Positions 7,854 through 17,107 of a stretch of DNA of 64,000 nt are shown here, piece by piece; the stretch's first letter is position 1; each line of letters starts with the position of its first letter. The DNA comes from an uncultured Clostridia bacterium (GTDB lineage: Bacteria > Bacillota > Clostridia > TANB77 > CAG-508): positions 9,578-73,577 of the forward strand of contig CAKOWP010000002.1 of the NCBI GenBank assembly GCA_934122385.1. The letters run 5' to 3'. The notes beneath the pieces are model-generated. The model did not search any database. It worked only from the letters and a program-made list of their open reading frames with translations, and was not told where the DNA came from. The position numbers and the translations under genes were made by a program.

Positions 7854-9353
7854 TTGAGACAAAAAAGTAAACTATTTCTAATAAATGGTGCAATACTAAC
7901 AAGTACATCACTACTTATGAAATTTGCAGCACTTATTTTCAATATATACATATCAAATCAAATAGGTTCAGAAGCGGTTGGTGTATTCAGCTTAGTAATG
8001 GCTGTATACCTATTTTTCATAACTGTTGCAACATCTGGATTAAACATTGCAGTAACTGTTATTGTTTCAGAAAAGTTTGCCTTAAATAAAAATAAACAAG
8101 CTATAAAGGCAATACGTACTTGTATATTTTTCAGCTTATTATTGGGAATAACTGCAGGTGGACTAATTTTACTTTTTTCTGATTTTATTACAAGTAAATG
8201 TTTGCACAATATGGTTTCTTCTAAGCCATTATTTTACATTGCAATTGGATTACCTTTTATTGCTATGTCTTCTTGTATCAGTAGTTATTTTACAACTGTA
8301 CGAAAAGCTTATAAAAATGCTATCACCCAAGTTTTTGAATTTACAATTAAAATGGTTGCAACAATAATATTACTTAAGATAAATATTTCTAATGGTGTAG
8401 AAGCGGTTTGTATTTCGCTTATTTTAGCTGATGTAATTTCAGAAGTATGTTCTTTTACATTAATTTTTATTTTGTATATTATAGATATAAGACTTAAAAA
8501 ATTAGAAGATGTCCGTTCATTTGGACAAAGATTTAATATTTTAAAAATTGCTTTTCCAGTGGCTGTTACATCATATATACGCTCTGGGCTTTCAACTTTA
8601 AAACAATTGATAATTCCTACTCAACTTGAAAAGTCCGGCATTTCTTGTAGCAGAGCTCTTTCACAATATGGTATGATTAATGGTATGGTACTTCCAGTTA
8701 TAACATTTCCAACTGTTTTTACAGATTCTTATAGTATGCTTTTAATACCAGAGTTTTCAACATATGTAGCACAAAAAAACTATAAAGCAATTAACTATGT
8801 TGCAAATAAGATTTTTAAAATTACTTGTGCATTTTCTATGTGTGTTTGCAGTATATTTTTTATATTTTCAAATGATTTAGGGCTTGCAATTTATAATAAC
8901 ATTGAGACCGGATACTTTTTTAAGGTATTTACTCCTTTTATATTTTTTATGTATATGGACCATATTATTGACTGTATTTTAAAAGGTTTGAACAAACAGT
9001 TTGGCGTTATGTGCTGCAATATTTTAGATTTGAGTATTACAACATGCTTTATTTATTTTTTACTTCCTGTTTTGGGCATTAAAGGATATGTACTATCTAT
9101 CTTTTTCAGCGAAGTGTTGAATTTTAGCATTAGTCTTTTCCAGTTGTATAAGTATTCTAAAATAAAGCCTAATTTAATAGACTGGATTATTATTCCTTTA
9201 ACTTGTAGCTTAATTGCGTATTTTGTAACAAATATTTTTCACTTTAACCTAATTAATCTTACTGTTAATCTAGTTTTTAATATATTGCTTTTTATTTTTA
9301 TTTATGTGATAAGTTTCTTTATAATAAATTTACTTAGACGAAAAAATAGCTAG
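7854..9353 (+). CDS. MurJ/SpoVB-like polysaccharide flippase (MOP superfamily)
   Basis: A 499-aa integral membrane protein with about 12-14 hydrophobic segments and the MATE/MVF-like start (NGAILTSTSLLMKFAALIFNIYISNQIG). Members move lipid-linked sugars across the membrane; SpoVB is needed for spore cortex and MurJ exports lipid II. The start codon is TTG, about 9 nt after GAGGTG. It stands alone between a divergent acyl-CoA synthetase and the convergent rhamnose operon. SpoVB-like is favoured because the host is a spore former, but the substrate cannot be deduced. Confidence 0.85.
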   Translation: MRQKSKLFLINGAILTSTSLLMKFAALIFNIYISNQIGSEAVGVFSLVMAVYLFFITVATSGLNIAVTVIVSEKFALNKNKQAIKAIRTCIFFSLLLGITAGGLILLFSDFITSKCLHNMVSSKPLFYIAIGLPFIAMSSCISSYFTTVRKAYKNAITQVFEFTIKMVATIILLKINISNGVEAVCISLILADVISEVCSFTLIFILYIIDIRLKKLEDVRSFGQRFNILKIAFPVAVTSYIRSGLSTLKQLIIPTQLEKSGISCSRALSQYGMINGMVLPVITFPTVFTDSYSMLLIPEFSTYVAQKNYKAINYVANKIFKITCAFSMCVCSIFFIFSNDLGLAIYNNIETGYFFKVFTPFIFFMYMDHIIDCILKGLNKQFGVMCCNILDLSITTCFIYFLLPVLGIKGYVLSIFFSEVLNFSISLFQLYKYSKIKPNLIDWIIIPLTCSLIAYFVTNIFHFNLINLTVNLVFNILLFIFIYVISFFIINLLRRKNS

Positions 9354-9373
9354 AAATACACTAGCTATTTTTT
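9341..9373. terminator. Bidirectional terminator between flippase and rmlB
   Basis: AAAAAATAGCTAG / CTAGCTATTTTTT form a 13-bp perfect stem with a 7-nt loop. It includes the flippase stop codon and lies 3 bp from the rmlB stop codon, so it can end both convergent transcripts. Confidence 0.9.
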
Positions 9374-9376
9374 AAT

Positions 9377-10345
9377 CTATTTTAACCACTCAGGATTTGC
9401 TAAATACCAATCAATAGTCTTAACAATACCATCTTCAAACTTAGTCTTTGGATACCAACCAAGTTCATTTTTTATTTTTGTTGGGTCAATTGCATATCTA
9501 TAATCATGACCTTTTCTATCAGCAACATGTTCAATTAAATCTTCAGATTTTCCTAATCTTTGTAAGATTAATTTAACAATTTCAATGTTTCTTCTTTCAT
9601 TGTGTCCACCAATGTTATATCTTTCACCAGCAACACCATTATGGAATACTAAATCAATTGCTTCACAATGGTCTTCAACATATAACCAATCTCTAATGTT
9701 TAATCCTTCACCATAAACAGGTAATTTTTCATCATTTAATGCTAATTTAATCATATGTGGAATTAATTTTTCATTGTGTTGATATGGTCCATAGTTGTTT
9801 GAACAGTTTGTTACATTTACATTCATTTTAAATGTTTCATGATATGCAAATGCAATTAAATCTGAACTTGCTTTTGATGCTGAATATGGGCTACTTGGTT
9901 TAATTGGAGATTTTTCTGTAAAATATCCATCTTCTTTAAGTGATCCATAAACTTCATCTGTTGATATATGAACAAATTTATTTGAACTTCCTTCCCCCCA
10001 TACTTGTTTAGCTGCTTCTAATAAAGTATGTGTTCCTATTACATTTGTGTGTGTAAATATAAATGGATTTTTAATGCTGTTATCAACATGTGATTCAGCT
10101 GCAAAGTGAATTACACCATTTATATCATATTTTTTAAATAAATCTAGTACAAAATCAAAATCACAAATATCTCCTTGTACAAATGTTATTTTATCCATTA
10201 CTTTTTTTAAGTTATCTAAATTTCCTGCATATGTTAATTTGTCTAATACTACTACTTTATAGTCAGGATGTTTATTTACAAAATATTCTACAAAATTTGC
10301 TCCTATAAATCCTGCTGCACCTGTTACTAATACATTTTTACTCAT
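9377..10345 (-). CDS. rfbB: dTDP-glucose 4,6-dehydratase
   Basis: Second step of dTDP-L-rhamnose synthesis: dTDP-glucose to dTDP-4-keto-6-deoxyglucose. NAD-binding GAAGFIGANF at residues 8-17, HFAAESHVDNS near 80, STDEVYG near 130 and YSASKASSD (YxxxK catalytic pair) near 155. Length 322 aa fits the family. It is the last gene of the rml operon; the 125 bp separating it from rmlC hold a large inverted repeat that may fold in the mRNA. SD AGAGGT is 7 nt before ATG. Confidence 0.97.
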   Translation of the reverse strand: MSKNVLVTGAAGFIGANFVEYFVNKHPDYKVVVLDKLTYAGNLDNLKKVMDKITFVQGDICDFDFVLDLFKKYDINGVIHFAAESHVDNSIKNPFIFTHTNVIGTHTLLEAAKQVWGEGSSNKFVHISTDEVYGSLKEDGYFTEKSPIKPSSPYSASKASSDLIAFAYHETFKMNVNVTNCSNNYGPYQHNEKLIPHMIKLALNDEKLPVYGEGLNIRDWLYVEDHCEAIDLVFHNGVAGERYNIGGHNERRNIEIVKLILQRLGKSEDLIEHVADRKGHDYRYAIDPTKIKNELGWYPKTKFEDGIVKTIDWYLANPEWLK

Positions 10346-10370
10346 TTTAAATACCTCTTTCTTTCAAACG

Positions 10371-10471
10371 AAATTCAACCAATGGGGACGTTCTTAAATT
10401 GGTTGAATTTCTTTAAAATTATTTTATTTTTTTATTCAACCAATTTAAGAACGTCCCCATTGGTTGAATTT
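10371..10471. repeat. Large inverted repeat of GGGGACGTTC-core palindromes (family B)
   Basis: Two 38-bp perfectly complementary arms (10371-10408 and 10434-10471) are separated by about 25 bp. Each arm is itself palindromic: TTCAACCAAT, GGGGACGTTCTTAA, ATTGGTTGAA. It fills the rmlC-rmlB junction, and its edge touches the rmlC stop codon. It resembles a REPIN (two REP sequences in inverted orientation). Confidence 0.9.
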
Positions 10472-11048
10472 ATAAATTACTAAATAAATCTGTTTCTTTT
10501 AATTCTTTAAGTGATGGCCATTTTCCATCTTTTTCAGATGTTAATAAATCTTCTGGTTTTAAATCACCCATAGGCCATTCAATTCCTATATCTGGGTCAT
10601 CCCATTTAAGGCCACCTTCTGCTTCATGGTTATAAACATCATCACATTTATAAGCAAATTCAGCTTCATCTGATAGAACCAAGAATCCATGTGCAAATCC
10701 TTTTGGTATCATAAACATTTTTTTATTTTCTTCTGTTAATACAACACCTTCCCATTTTCCATATGTTTTGCTTCCTGGTCTTAAGTCAACTGCAACATCA
10801 AATACTGAACCTTTAATACATCTAACTAATTTTGATTGTGTATTTTCTTTTTGAAAATGTAATCCTCTTAAAACACCTTTTTTTGATTTTGATTGATTAT
10901 CTTGTACAAAGTCATAATTTAATCCTAATTCTTCAAAATCAGCTTTGCTGTATGTTTCCATAAAGTATCCTCTGTTATCACCAAATACTGTTGGTTCTAT
11001 AATACATACACCTTCAATAGATGTATCAATTTTTTTAAATTTTCCCAT
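10470..11048 (-). CDS. rfbC: dTDP-4-dehydrorhamnose 3,5-epimerase
   Basis: Third step of dTDP-L-rhamnose synthesis. A 192-aa cupin enzyme: RGLHFQKE (catalytic His and substrate Arg) near residue 60, SVFDVAVDLRPGS, and KGFAHGFLVLSDEAEFAYK near 118-136, which holds the catalytic Tyr/His region. AAAGGAG lies 10 nt upstream. Its TAA stop lies at the edge of the family B inverted repeat. It follows the zeta-like gene in the operon. Confidence 0.96.
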   Translation of the reverse strand: MGKFKKIDTSIEGVCIIEPTVFGDNRGYFMETYSKADFEELGLNYDFVQDNQSKSKKGVLRGLHFQKENTQSKLVRCIKGSVFDVAVDLRPGSKTYGKWEGVVLTEENKKMFMIPKGFAHGFLVLSDEAEFAYKCDDVYNHEAEGGLKWDDPDIGIEWPMGDLKPEDLLTSEKDGKWPSLKELKETDLFSNL

Positions 11049-11084
11049 CTTAAATATCTCCTTTCTTATTTTCTTATGTATTTT

Positions 11085-11987
11085 TTAATAATTATTAACA
11101 ATTTCTTCAAGCTGTTGTAATCCTAGTTTTTCTTCTTGTGTAGTTACTCTTCTCTCGAAACTATCTTTAATAATTTGATACCTTTCTAATACATTTTTCA
11201 TATTATTTAAATCGTCATTCCTGCACTTCATAATTGCCTCTTTTGCTGTCCTATATTCAAACTGAGGCAATTCACTATATTGTGAATATTCCTTTTTATA
11301 CTGTTTTGAATAATTTCCATAAATTAAAATAGGTGATTTAATATCAGTTCCTCTTTTATATATTTCCAATACATCATAGTTATGATCTAATTCGATTTTT
11401 TCAATAACATTAGGAATATTTTTATAAGTTTCATTATAGCTTAATGGATTAAAAAATCTTCCCCAACTACGGGTTTCAACCTGCTTTTCATATCTTTCAT
11501 ATGCAGAAAGTAAGCTTTCAATATATGAAACTGCAAGTCCTCTAACAATAACATTATAATTTTTTTCTTTTAGTTCTTTTATCCTTTCTAGAATTCTTTC
11601 ATTCCTTAAAGTTACTTCAAAAATAAAGTTATATTTATTCTCAATTGCGTAGTTTAGAATTTCATTTGTCCATTTTGCGCTATCTTTTTCTACAATAGAA
11701 CAATAACTTGTTGGATGTTTTATAGCAATTTCACTTGCTTTTGGATGAAATGGTTTATAATCGTCTGTAGTAATAATTACAATATTATCATTTAAAAAAA
11801 CATTTTTTGAATATCCTATTAATGAGCCTTTTCCTGAACCTGGTTGAGCACCTACTATGATTGCAGTAGGTTTTTCGACAGGTTCAAAATTGCTAAATAA
11901 CATATTTTTTATTACTTCAAAAATTTCCTTATGTTTCTTATCTGAAAGCATATATTTAGAAATTAAATCTTGTTCCATTTGTTTCAT
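11085..11987 (-). CDS. Zeta-toxin-like P-loop kinase
   Basis: Zeta/PezT toxins phosphorylate UDP-N-acetylglucosamine and block wall synthesis. The 300-aa protein has Walker A GAQPGSGKGS at residues 46-55, then ITTDDYKPFHP (zeta DxYR/H-like segment), TSYCSIVEKDSAKWTNEIL, and FEVTLRN. A GGAG lies about 14 nt before the ATG at 11987 (another Met is three codons in). It overlaps the preceding small gene by 32 nt, typical of toxin-antitoxin pairs. The C-terminal third has no evident domain. Its position inside the rhamnose operon is unusual. A housekeeping kinase role is possible, but the overlap with a 77-aa partner favours toxin-antitoxin. Confidence 0.82.
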   Translation of the reverse strand: MKQMEQDLISKYMLSDKKHKEIFEVIKNMLFSNFEPVEKPTAIIVGAQPGSGKGSLIGYSKNVFLNDNIVIITTDDYKPFHPKASEIAIKHPTSYCSIVEKDSAKWTNEILNYAIENKYNFIFEVTLRNERILERIKELKEKNYNVIVRGLAVSYIESLLSAYERYEKQVETRSWGRFFNPLSYNETYKNIPNVIEKIELDHNYDVLEIYKRGTDIKSPILIYGNYSKQYKKEYSQYSELPQFEYRTAKEAIMKCRNDDLNNMKNVLERYQIIKDSFERRVTTQEEKLGLQQLEEIVNNY

Positions 11988-12189
11988 CTTTCAATTCTTC
12001 TCCATAAATGTTTATTATTTTATCCATAATAGTATTATCACCATTATATAATTTATTTCTTTCATCCATCAAATTATCCATTTCATTGGCATATTCCTTT
12101 TTTCCTGTTTCATAGAATTCCATTGAAACTTTTGACATTTTATCAGCTAATATTTCTAGAGCAACATCCATCTTTACGAAATTGTTCAT
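11956..12189 (-). CDS. Small helical protein, probable antitoxin of the zeta-like kinase
   Basis: A 77-aa acidic, helix-rich protein (VALEILADKMSKVSMEFYETGKKEYANEMDNLMDERNKLYNG). It overlaps the downstream zeta-like gene by 32 nt. Epsilon antitoxins are about 90-aa three-helix proteins that block the ATP site of zeta; size, position and overlap match, but no residue-level similarity to epsilon can be claimed by eye. GAAAGGATGATAGTAT precedes the ATG. It lies 23 bp after the rmlA stop codon, so it is co-transcribed with the rhamnose genes. Confidence 0.7.
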   Translation of the reverse strand: MNNFVKMDVALEILADKMSKVSMEFYETGKKEYANEMDNLMDERNKLYNGDNTIMDKIINIYGEELKDETNGTRFNF

Positions 12190-12212
12190 ATACTATCATC
12201 CTTTCGACTTAA

Positions 12213-13097
12213 TTAAAAAATTTTACCTTCAGCCAAATCTCTTAAATATTTACCATAATCTGTCTTTAAAAATGGTTTTATTATTTCTAAAAGTTTTTCC
12301 TTATCTATCCATTTCTTTCTAAATGCTATTTCTTCTGGGCAAGACACTTGCATTCCTTGTCTATTTTCTATTGTTTTTATAAAGTTTGCAGCTTCTATTA
12401 AATCTGCATGTGTTCCTGTATCTAACCAAGCAAGACCTCTACCAAGTCTTTCTACTTTAAGTCTCTTTTGTTTTAAGTATTCCTCATTTATAGATGTAAT
12501 TTCAATTTCTCCCCTAGCAGATGGCTTTATTTCTTTTGCAATTTTTACAACATCATTTGGATAAAAATATAATCCAGGAACACATAAATTTGATTTTGGT
12601 TCTTGTGGTTTTTCCTCAATTGAAATAGCATTATGGTTTTCATCCATTTCAACAACACCATATGCCCTAGGATCTTTTACAGGATATCCAAATATTGTAG
12701 CATTTTCATGGTTATTTGAAACCTTCTCTAGTTTTTCTGTCAAGCTTTGTCCAAAGAATATATTATCTCCCAAAACCATTGCAACATCATCGTCTCCAAT
12801 AAATTCTTCACCTATTATAAATGCGTCTGCCAATCCTCTTGGTTTATCTTGTATAGCATAAGTAAAATTCATACCCCACTTAGTACCATCTCCTAATAAT
12901 TCCTTAAAAGCATTCACATCTCTTGGAGTAGAAATAATTAAAACATCCCTTATATTTGATAACATTAACATTGATAGTGGATAATAGATCATTGGTTTAT
13001 CATATATTGGCATAAGTTGCTTTGATATTGATAAAGTTAACGGATATAATCTTGTTCCACTTCCCCCAGCTAAAATAATTCCTTTTCTATTTTTCAT
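12213..13097 (-). CDS. rfbA: Glucose-1-phosphate thymidylyltransferase
   Basis: First step of dTDP-L-rhamnose synthesis: dTTP plus glucose-1-phosphate gives dTDP-glucose. The nucleotidyltransferase signature [16 protein letters not shown] is at residues 5-20, then [23 protein letters not shown] near 107, and [16 protein letters not shown] near 220. The length (294 aa) is as expected. GAAAGGAATG precedes the ATG. It is the second gene of the operon after rmlD. Confidence 0.97.
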   Translation of the reverse strand: MKNRKGIILAGGSGTRLYPLTLSISKQLMPIYDKPMIYYPLSMLMLSNIRDVLIISTPRDVNAFKELLGDGTKWGMNFTYAIQDKPRGLADAFIIGEEFIGDDDVAMVLGDNIFFGQSLTEKLEKVSNNHENATIFGYPVKDPRAYGVVEMDENHNAISIEEKPQEPKSNLCVPGLYFYPNDVVKIAKEIKPSARGEIEITSINEEYLKQKRLKVERLGRGLAWLDTGTHADLIEAANFIKTIENRQGMQVSCPEEIAFRKKWIDKEKLLEIIKPFLKTDYGKYLRDLAEGKIF

Positions 13098-13153
13098 TTT
13101 TATTCATTCCTTTCGTTTCTACTATATTGACATCAAATTAAAATATTCTATTT

Positions 13154-14026
13154 TTATATTTCTATATTTTTTGCTTCTTCTAAATATCTTCTTAATCCGT
13201 CTTTCCATTCTGGAACATTTATTCCACATGCTTCAAGTTTTGCTTTTGACATTTGTGAATTAAATGGTCTCTTAGCTTGTGTAACTTTCATCATTTCAAT
13301 GTATTCTTCTGTTGTTACCGGATTAACTTTACATTCAATTCCTTGTTCTTTTAAGATTTCTTTTGTAAAGTCATACCATGTTGTATATCCATTGTTTGTT
13401 GCATTATATATTCCATAAGGTATTTTTTTAGTTACTGCTTGATATATTATTTCTGTTAAATCTTTTGCATATGTTGGGCTTCCATGTTGGTCTGATACTA
13501 CACTTATTTCATCTCTTGTTGAACCCAATTTTGTCATTGTTTTAACAAAATTGTTTCCTCCAACTCCATATAGCCATGCTGTTCTAAAGATGTAGTATTC
13601 ATCCATATTTTTTTCTATTCCTTCTTCTCCATGTAACTTTGTTTTTCCATATACTGTTACCGGCGCTTTTGTGTCATCTTCTTTATAATCTTTTGACACA
13701 TCTAAATCTCCACCAAATACATAATCTGTTGAAATATGTACTAGTTTTGCTCCAGCTGCTTTTGCCGCTTTTGCAAGATTTGTTGGTCCGTCTCCATTTA
13801 TTTTATCTGCTAATTCATAGCATTCTTCTGCTTTATCAACAGCTGTAAATGCTGCACAGTTTATTACATAATCAGGTTTTAAATCTGTAATAAATTTCAT
13901 AACAGCGTCTTCGTTTGTTATGTCTAATTCTGCTACATCTGTTGCTATTATTTCATTTCCTTCTGCAAATTTTTCTTTTACTTCTTTTGCGAGCATTCCA
14001 TTTGCTCCTGTTACTAAAATTTTCAT
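13154..14026 (-). CDS. rfbD: dTDP-4-dehydrorhamnose reductase
   Basis: Last step of dTDP-L-rhamnose synthesis, NAD(P)H-dependent reduction of the 4-keto group. GANGMLAKEV binds the cofactor at residues 7-16; NCAAFTAVDKAE near 56, HISTDYVFGG near 97 and VYGKTKLHGE (YxxxK) near 125. 290 aa. It is the first gene of the operon, 51 bp downstream of a consensus promoter, with GAAGGAAGG before the ATG. Confidence 0.97.
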   Translation of the reverse strand: MKILVTGANGMLAKEVKEKFAEGNEIIATDVAELDITNEDAVMKFITDLKPDYVINCAAFTAVDKAEECYELADKINGDGPTNLAKAAKAAGAKLVHISTDYVFGGDLDVSKDYKEDDTKAPVTVYGKTKLHGEEGIEKNMDEYYIFRTAWLYGVGGNNFVKTMTKLGSTRDEISVVSDQHGSPTYAKDLTEIIYQAVTKKIPYGIYNATNNGYTTWYDFTKEILKEQGIECKVNPVTTEEYIEMMKVTQAKRPFNSQMSKAKLEACGINVPEWKDGLRRYLEEAKNIEI

Positions 14027-14076
14027 TTTTTACCTTCCTTCTTATCTTGAGAATTTTTCCTTAATTGTTCTTTATA

Positions 14077-14105
14077 ATAATACCATTAAATAAGTAAAAG
14101 TTCAA
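14077..14105 (-). promoter_or_regulatory. Sigma-A promoter of the rml operon
   Basis: Minus strand TTGAAC (14100-14105), 17-bp spacer, TATTAT (14077-14082), about 50 bp before rfbD. One promoter appears to serve the whole rmlD-rmlA-epsilon/zeta-rmlC-rmlB string. Confidence 0.75.
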
Positions 14106-14135
14106 GTATTTCTGTTAATAAATTTTGGCAAAAAT

Positions 14136-14160
14136 AAAAGGTCCAACTTAGGACCTTTTA
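14136..14160 (-). terminator. Terminator overlapping the 3' end of the 74-aa gene
   Basis: AAAAGGTCC / GGACCTTTT stem with a 6-nt loop that contains the stop codon of the 74-aa gene; A/T runs on both sides. Confidence 0.8.
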
Positions 14161-14372
14161 TTTTTCAATTCTTCAATAACAATAATTGCAATTGTAACAA
14201 CTGTAATTATTGTTATAAGAATTACGAATGAGCTCAATGCCCACATCAATATTCTTAATATGCTGTTATAAAATAAGCTATATGATATGTATTTACCTAA
14301 ATACATACTAAATATGAATAAAATAAAACAGCTCAATTTTTCTAAAATATCTTTTTTCTTTTTGTTTTTCAT
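14148..14372 (-). CDS. Small two-helix membrane protein, unknown function
   Basis: A 74-aa protein with a lysine-rich start (MKNKKKKD) and two hydrophobic segments (about residues 12-30 and 39-66). AAAAGGAG lies 7 nt before the ATG and a terminator overlaps its end, so it looks like a genuine monocistronic gene. No family is recognised. Upstream, an ACAGGT/ACCTGT hairpin at 14416-14430 may end transcripts entering from the insertion-sequence side. Confidence 0.6.
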   Translation of the reverse strand: MKNKKKKDILEKLSCFILFIFSMYLGKYISYSLFYNSILRILMWALSSFVILITIITVVTIAIIVIEELKNKRS

Positions 14373-14516
14373 AGTATACTCCTTTTCTTTGAGTTAAAAA
14401 TTAAAATGTTCTAAAACAGGTAACACCTGTAAAAAGGCTTTTTCTTCTATACCTTTATAAATATATTATATTACGAACTTGTATTTTTGTCAAACAAAAA
14501 GCTATTTTAGGATAGC

Positions 14517-15710
14517 ATAAATTTTTAGTAGGAAAACTTTTCATTAAAATTATAAAATTCTTTTATTTCATGACTTCAGATATTTCCTAATTTGATACAT
14601 ATTTTATCTTTATTTTACTATATTTTAAGGTTTACTTAATAAACCTTTTTATAGGTATTTTTAAAATATCACATATTCACTTATATTTCAACATTTACAC
14701 TGCTTTCCCATACCAAATATTTTTTAACTCATAATACAATTTGTCTCTTGCTCCTGCTAATGTTGAAATTGCTACTCCTATCGTTCCAAACAATTTCTTA
14801 TTTGCTTTCCTTTTTATTCTTTTTTCTAATGCTTCATTTTTTTATTTCTTTTTTCTTGTATTGATATATCTATTATTCTCTGGTAAATATTTCCATTATT
14901 TTGTGTAAAAGCTCTTAATTGACTCATTTCATCTATTCCATTTTCACTCCATGCTTTTGCATCTGTACTCATTCTCTCTGATAATGTATGATGTGCTTGA
15001 CCTTTTTGGCAACATCCTTTTAATTTGTCTTTATATTTTTCATGTGTTTCTATTCCAGACCATTGATTCATTAAATATGTCTTTGTATTCTCTATTTTCT
15101 TTAATCTATTATTTAACCTTTTTGTATTTCTCCCTAATTGTTCATCTTCTTTTATTTCTTCTTTTATTTTCTTTATTGCTTCATTCATTATATTTTCTGT
15201 ACTTATTGGTTCGTATTGGTCTATTGTTTCTTGTAATTTTCTTTTTAAATATTCATCATAATTTAAATGATTAATATATTTTTCTAAATTAAATAAATCT
15301 AATACAAATACTGATTTCTCTATCCTTGTAATATCTTCTTTCAAACTTGGCTTTTCCATTTTTTGTAATTAAACTTTTTCCTGAAACCTTACTGCCTCAT
15401 ATTGTTTTTTCTTTTTATTATCTTCAAATATTATTTCATCTATCTGTTTTTCTATTTCTGATAATAATTCTTTTCCTAAAATATCTATAAATTCTTTTAT
15501 TGCAACTGTTAATGAACTTACATCTTCTCCTGATAATGCTTTTTTTAATCCTTCTTTTAAAATTTTGTTGTTTTTTTCATAAATCTTTTGTATAATTGAA
15601 TACATAAGAGATACCTCCTTTGAATGTTATTTTTTTCTTGATAAAAACATTCTATCAAATTGGTATCTCTTATTCAATTTTTTTCTTAAATTTTCCTACT
15701 AAAAGTTTAT
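14517..15710. mobile_element. Decayed ISLre2-family insertion sequence
   Basis: The ends carry 20-bp terminal inverted repeats with one mismatch (ATAAA[T/C]TTTTAGTAGGAAAA on the left at 14517-14536; complement at 15691-15710). Inside is a transposase relic in pieces. The element is about 1.2 kb, shorter than intact ISLre2 elements (about 1.5 kb or more), in line with an internal deletion. No target-site duplication was evident. The 150 bp between the left end and the transposase relic show no gene. Confidence 0.75.
14695..15605 (-). pseudogene. ISLre2 (UPF0236-type) transposase relic: internal deletion plus frameshift
   Basis: Three pieces read in order. (1) 15369-15605, 78 aa, an N-terminal helical part (EFIDILGKELLSEIEKQIDE) with AAAGGAGG before its ATG. 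(2) 14826-15359, 177 aa, beginning inside the catalytic half (VFVLDLFNLEKYI) and holding the family motif GCCQKGQAHHTLSERMSTDAKAW, comparable to the GCSAEGHVSHxLSxRMSSRPxxW ending of ISLre2 transposases. (3) 14695-14835 in another frame (EALEKRIKRKANKKLFG), reached across a run of seven A. The middle, roughly 200 residues with most of the catalytic core, is missing. It is therefore not expected to be active. Confidence 0.75.
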
Positions 15711-15742
15711 ACTAACTTGCACTTTTTACAATAATATAATTC

Positions 15743-17107
15743 TTACAAATGTATATATTTTATTATATTAACAAAACCTGAAACTAAAATAAATATTATT
15801 AATATAACATAAAATTTATTTTTATTCTCATTTTTAAAGAGTTCCTTTAGTAAAGCAGAACATACAATTAAGTTCATAATATCATTAACAAAAAAGATTC
15901 TGCTTCCTGATGCAAAAATCGTTGGTGAAAAGCTCAAAGCAAGTGAAGCACAAATTCCAGCAAAATATATTAATGTATATACAATTGATTTTTTTAAATC
16001 TTTAAAACTATAAAAAACCAATACACTTAACAATAGTAAAACAAAAGTTCCAATTATTATTTGAAAATATTTAAATGGGTTACATATTGTATCTATAGAA
16101 TACGTACTAAATGAAAATAATAATTCATTTAATTTAGCTTCTATATTAAAACTTACAACTCTTGAAAATAAAGCATTAAAAGGTATTGTTTTTAATAAAG
16201 AGTATCCTAATGGTATTATGGATAAAATTGTTCTATTTTTATCTTTACTTTTTATTGATAATAATGTTATTGCTATTGAAATTATTAATATAATCAATGG
16301 GCTTTTATTTATCAAATGGTCAATTGTTAATGAGCCACCTAGAAATATTTTATCAAACATAGATAACATATCAAAGTCTTGATAATATCTTAATAATTCG
16401 GCTTCAAATCTAACATTATTTCCCTTTACAGCAAAAGATGTTATAAAAACCATTATTGTAAGTATATAATTAAATATCATAGCTTTAGGAATTTTCTTTT
16501 TTCCAATTATTGATAAAATTAATAGTATTGTGGAAAATACAACCAATACTGCTCCTGTTTGTTCAATATTGCTTGCCAAAACTCCTGATAAAAAGTATAT
16601 AATATATTCCCATTTTTTAATCTTTTGACAATTTAATATTTTTACAAATGGTATCATTGCAATCATCAATGCTGTAGTAGGCCATAAATAATTAAATGCA
16701 CCTGTTATCCATATTACAGCTTCTCCCAATATTAATTCATCAATACATAAGAATAGTGAAATTATTATAAATAACATAACTCCCTTATTTCCTATTTCTT
16801 TTTCTGTACTTATATTTATTATTTTATAAATTGAATAAATCAATATAGTTATTACAAATGCATTTGCAAGTATAAATATTTTTGTATTAATGTTTAAAAA
16901 TACTGTACACAGTCCTAGAGCTATTATTCTTCCTCCCCATAAAGCTCTAAATTCTTTAGCCCATGTAAAAAAAGTAAAAATACTGTTAAATGTGTTTTTA
17001 TATACCCCGTCATCTGGTGTATTATTTAATGGTATTGACATTACTATCAAACTGCAAATAAAAATTATTCCAAATATAATAATATTTTTTAATTTATTTT
17101 TTTTCAT
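15743..17107 (-). CDS. Polytopic membrane protein, DUF6056-like (putative GT-C glycosyltransferase)
   Basis: A 454-aa membrane protein with about 11-13 hydrophobic segments. The first loop after TM1 holds a PDDGVY-type acidic pair and GGRIIALGL, as in GT-C/DUF6056 proteins, which use lipid-linked sugar donors outside the membrane. ATG 17107 is chosen because TTGGAG overlaps the alternative TTG start at 17119. It overlaps the upstream anchored protein gene by 14 nt and sits next to a GtrB-type enzyme, so it probably decorates a surface glycan. The substrate is unknown. Confidence 0.72.
   Translation of the reverse strand: MKKNKLKNIIIFGIIFICSLIVMSIPLNNTPDDGVYKNTFNSIFTFFTWAKEFRALWGGRIIALGLCTVFLNINTKIFILANAFVITILIYSIYKIINISTEKEIGNKGVMLFIIISLFLCIDELILGEAVIWITGAFNYLWPTTALMIAMIPFVKILNCQKIKKWEYIIYFLSGVLASNIEQTGAVLVVFSTILLILSIIGKKKIPKAMIFNYILTIMVFITSFAVKGNNVRFEAELLRYYQDFDMLSMFDKIFLGGSLTIDHLINKSPLIILIISIAITLLSIKSKDKNRTILSIIPLGYSLLKTIPFNALFSRVVSFNIEAKLNELLFSFSTYSIDTICNPFKYFQIIIGTFVLLLLSVLVFYSFKDLKKSIVYTLIYFAGICASLALSFSPTIFASGSRIFFVNDIMNLIVCSALLKELFKNENKNKFYVILIIFILVSGFVNIIKYIHL

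Noticed and set aside
14416..14430. ACAGGT/ACCTGT hairpin considered as part of a riboswitch upstream of the 74-aa gene
   Set aside because: Only a 6-bp stem with no conserved aptamer-like context or strong T-run. At best it is a weak terminator.
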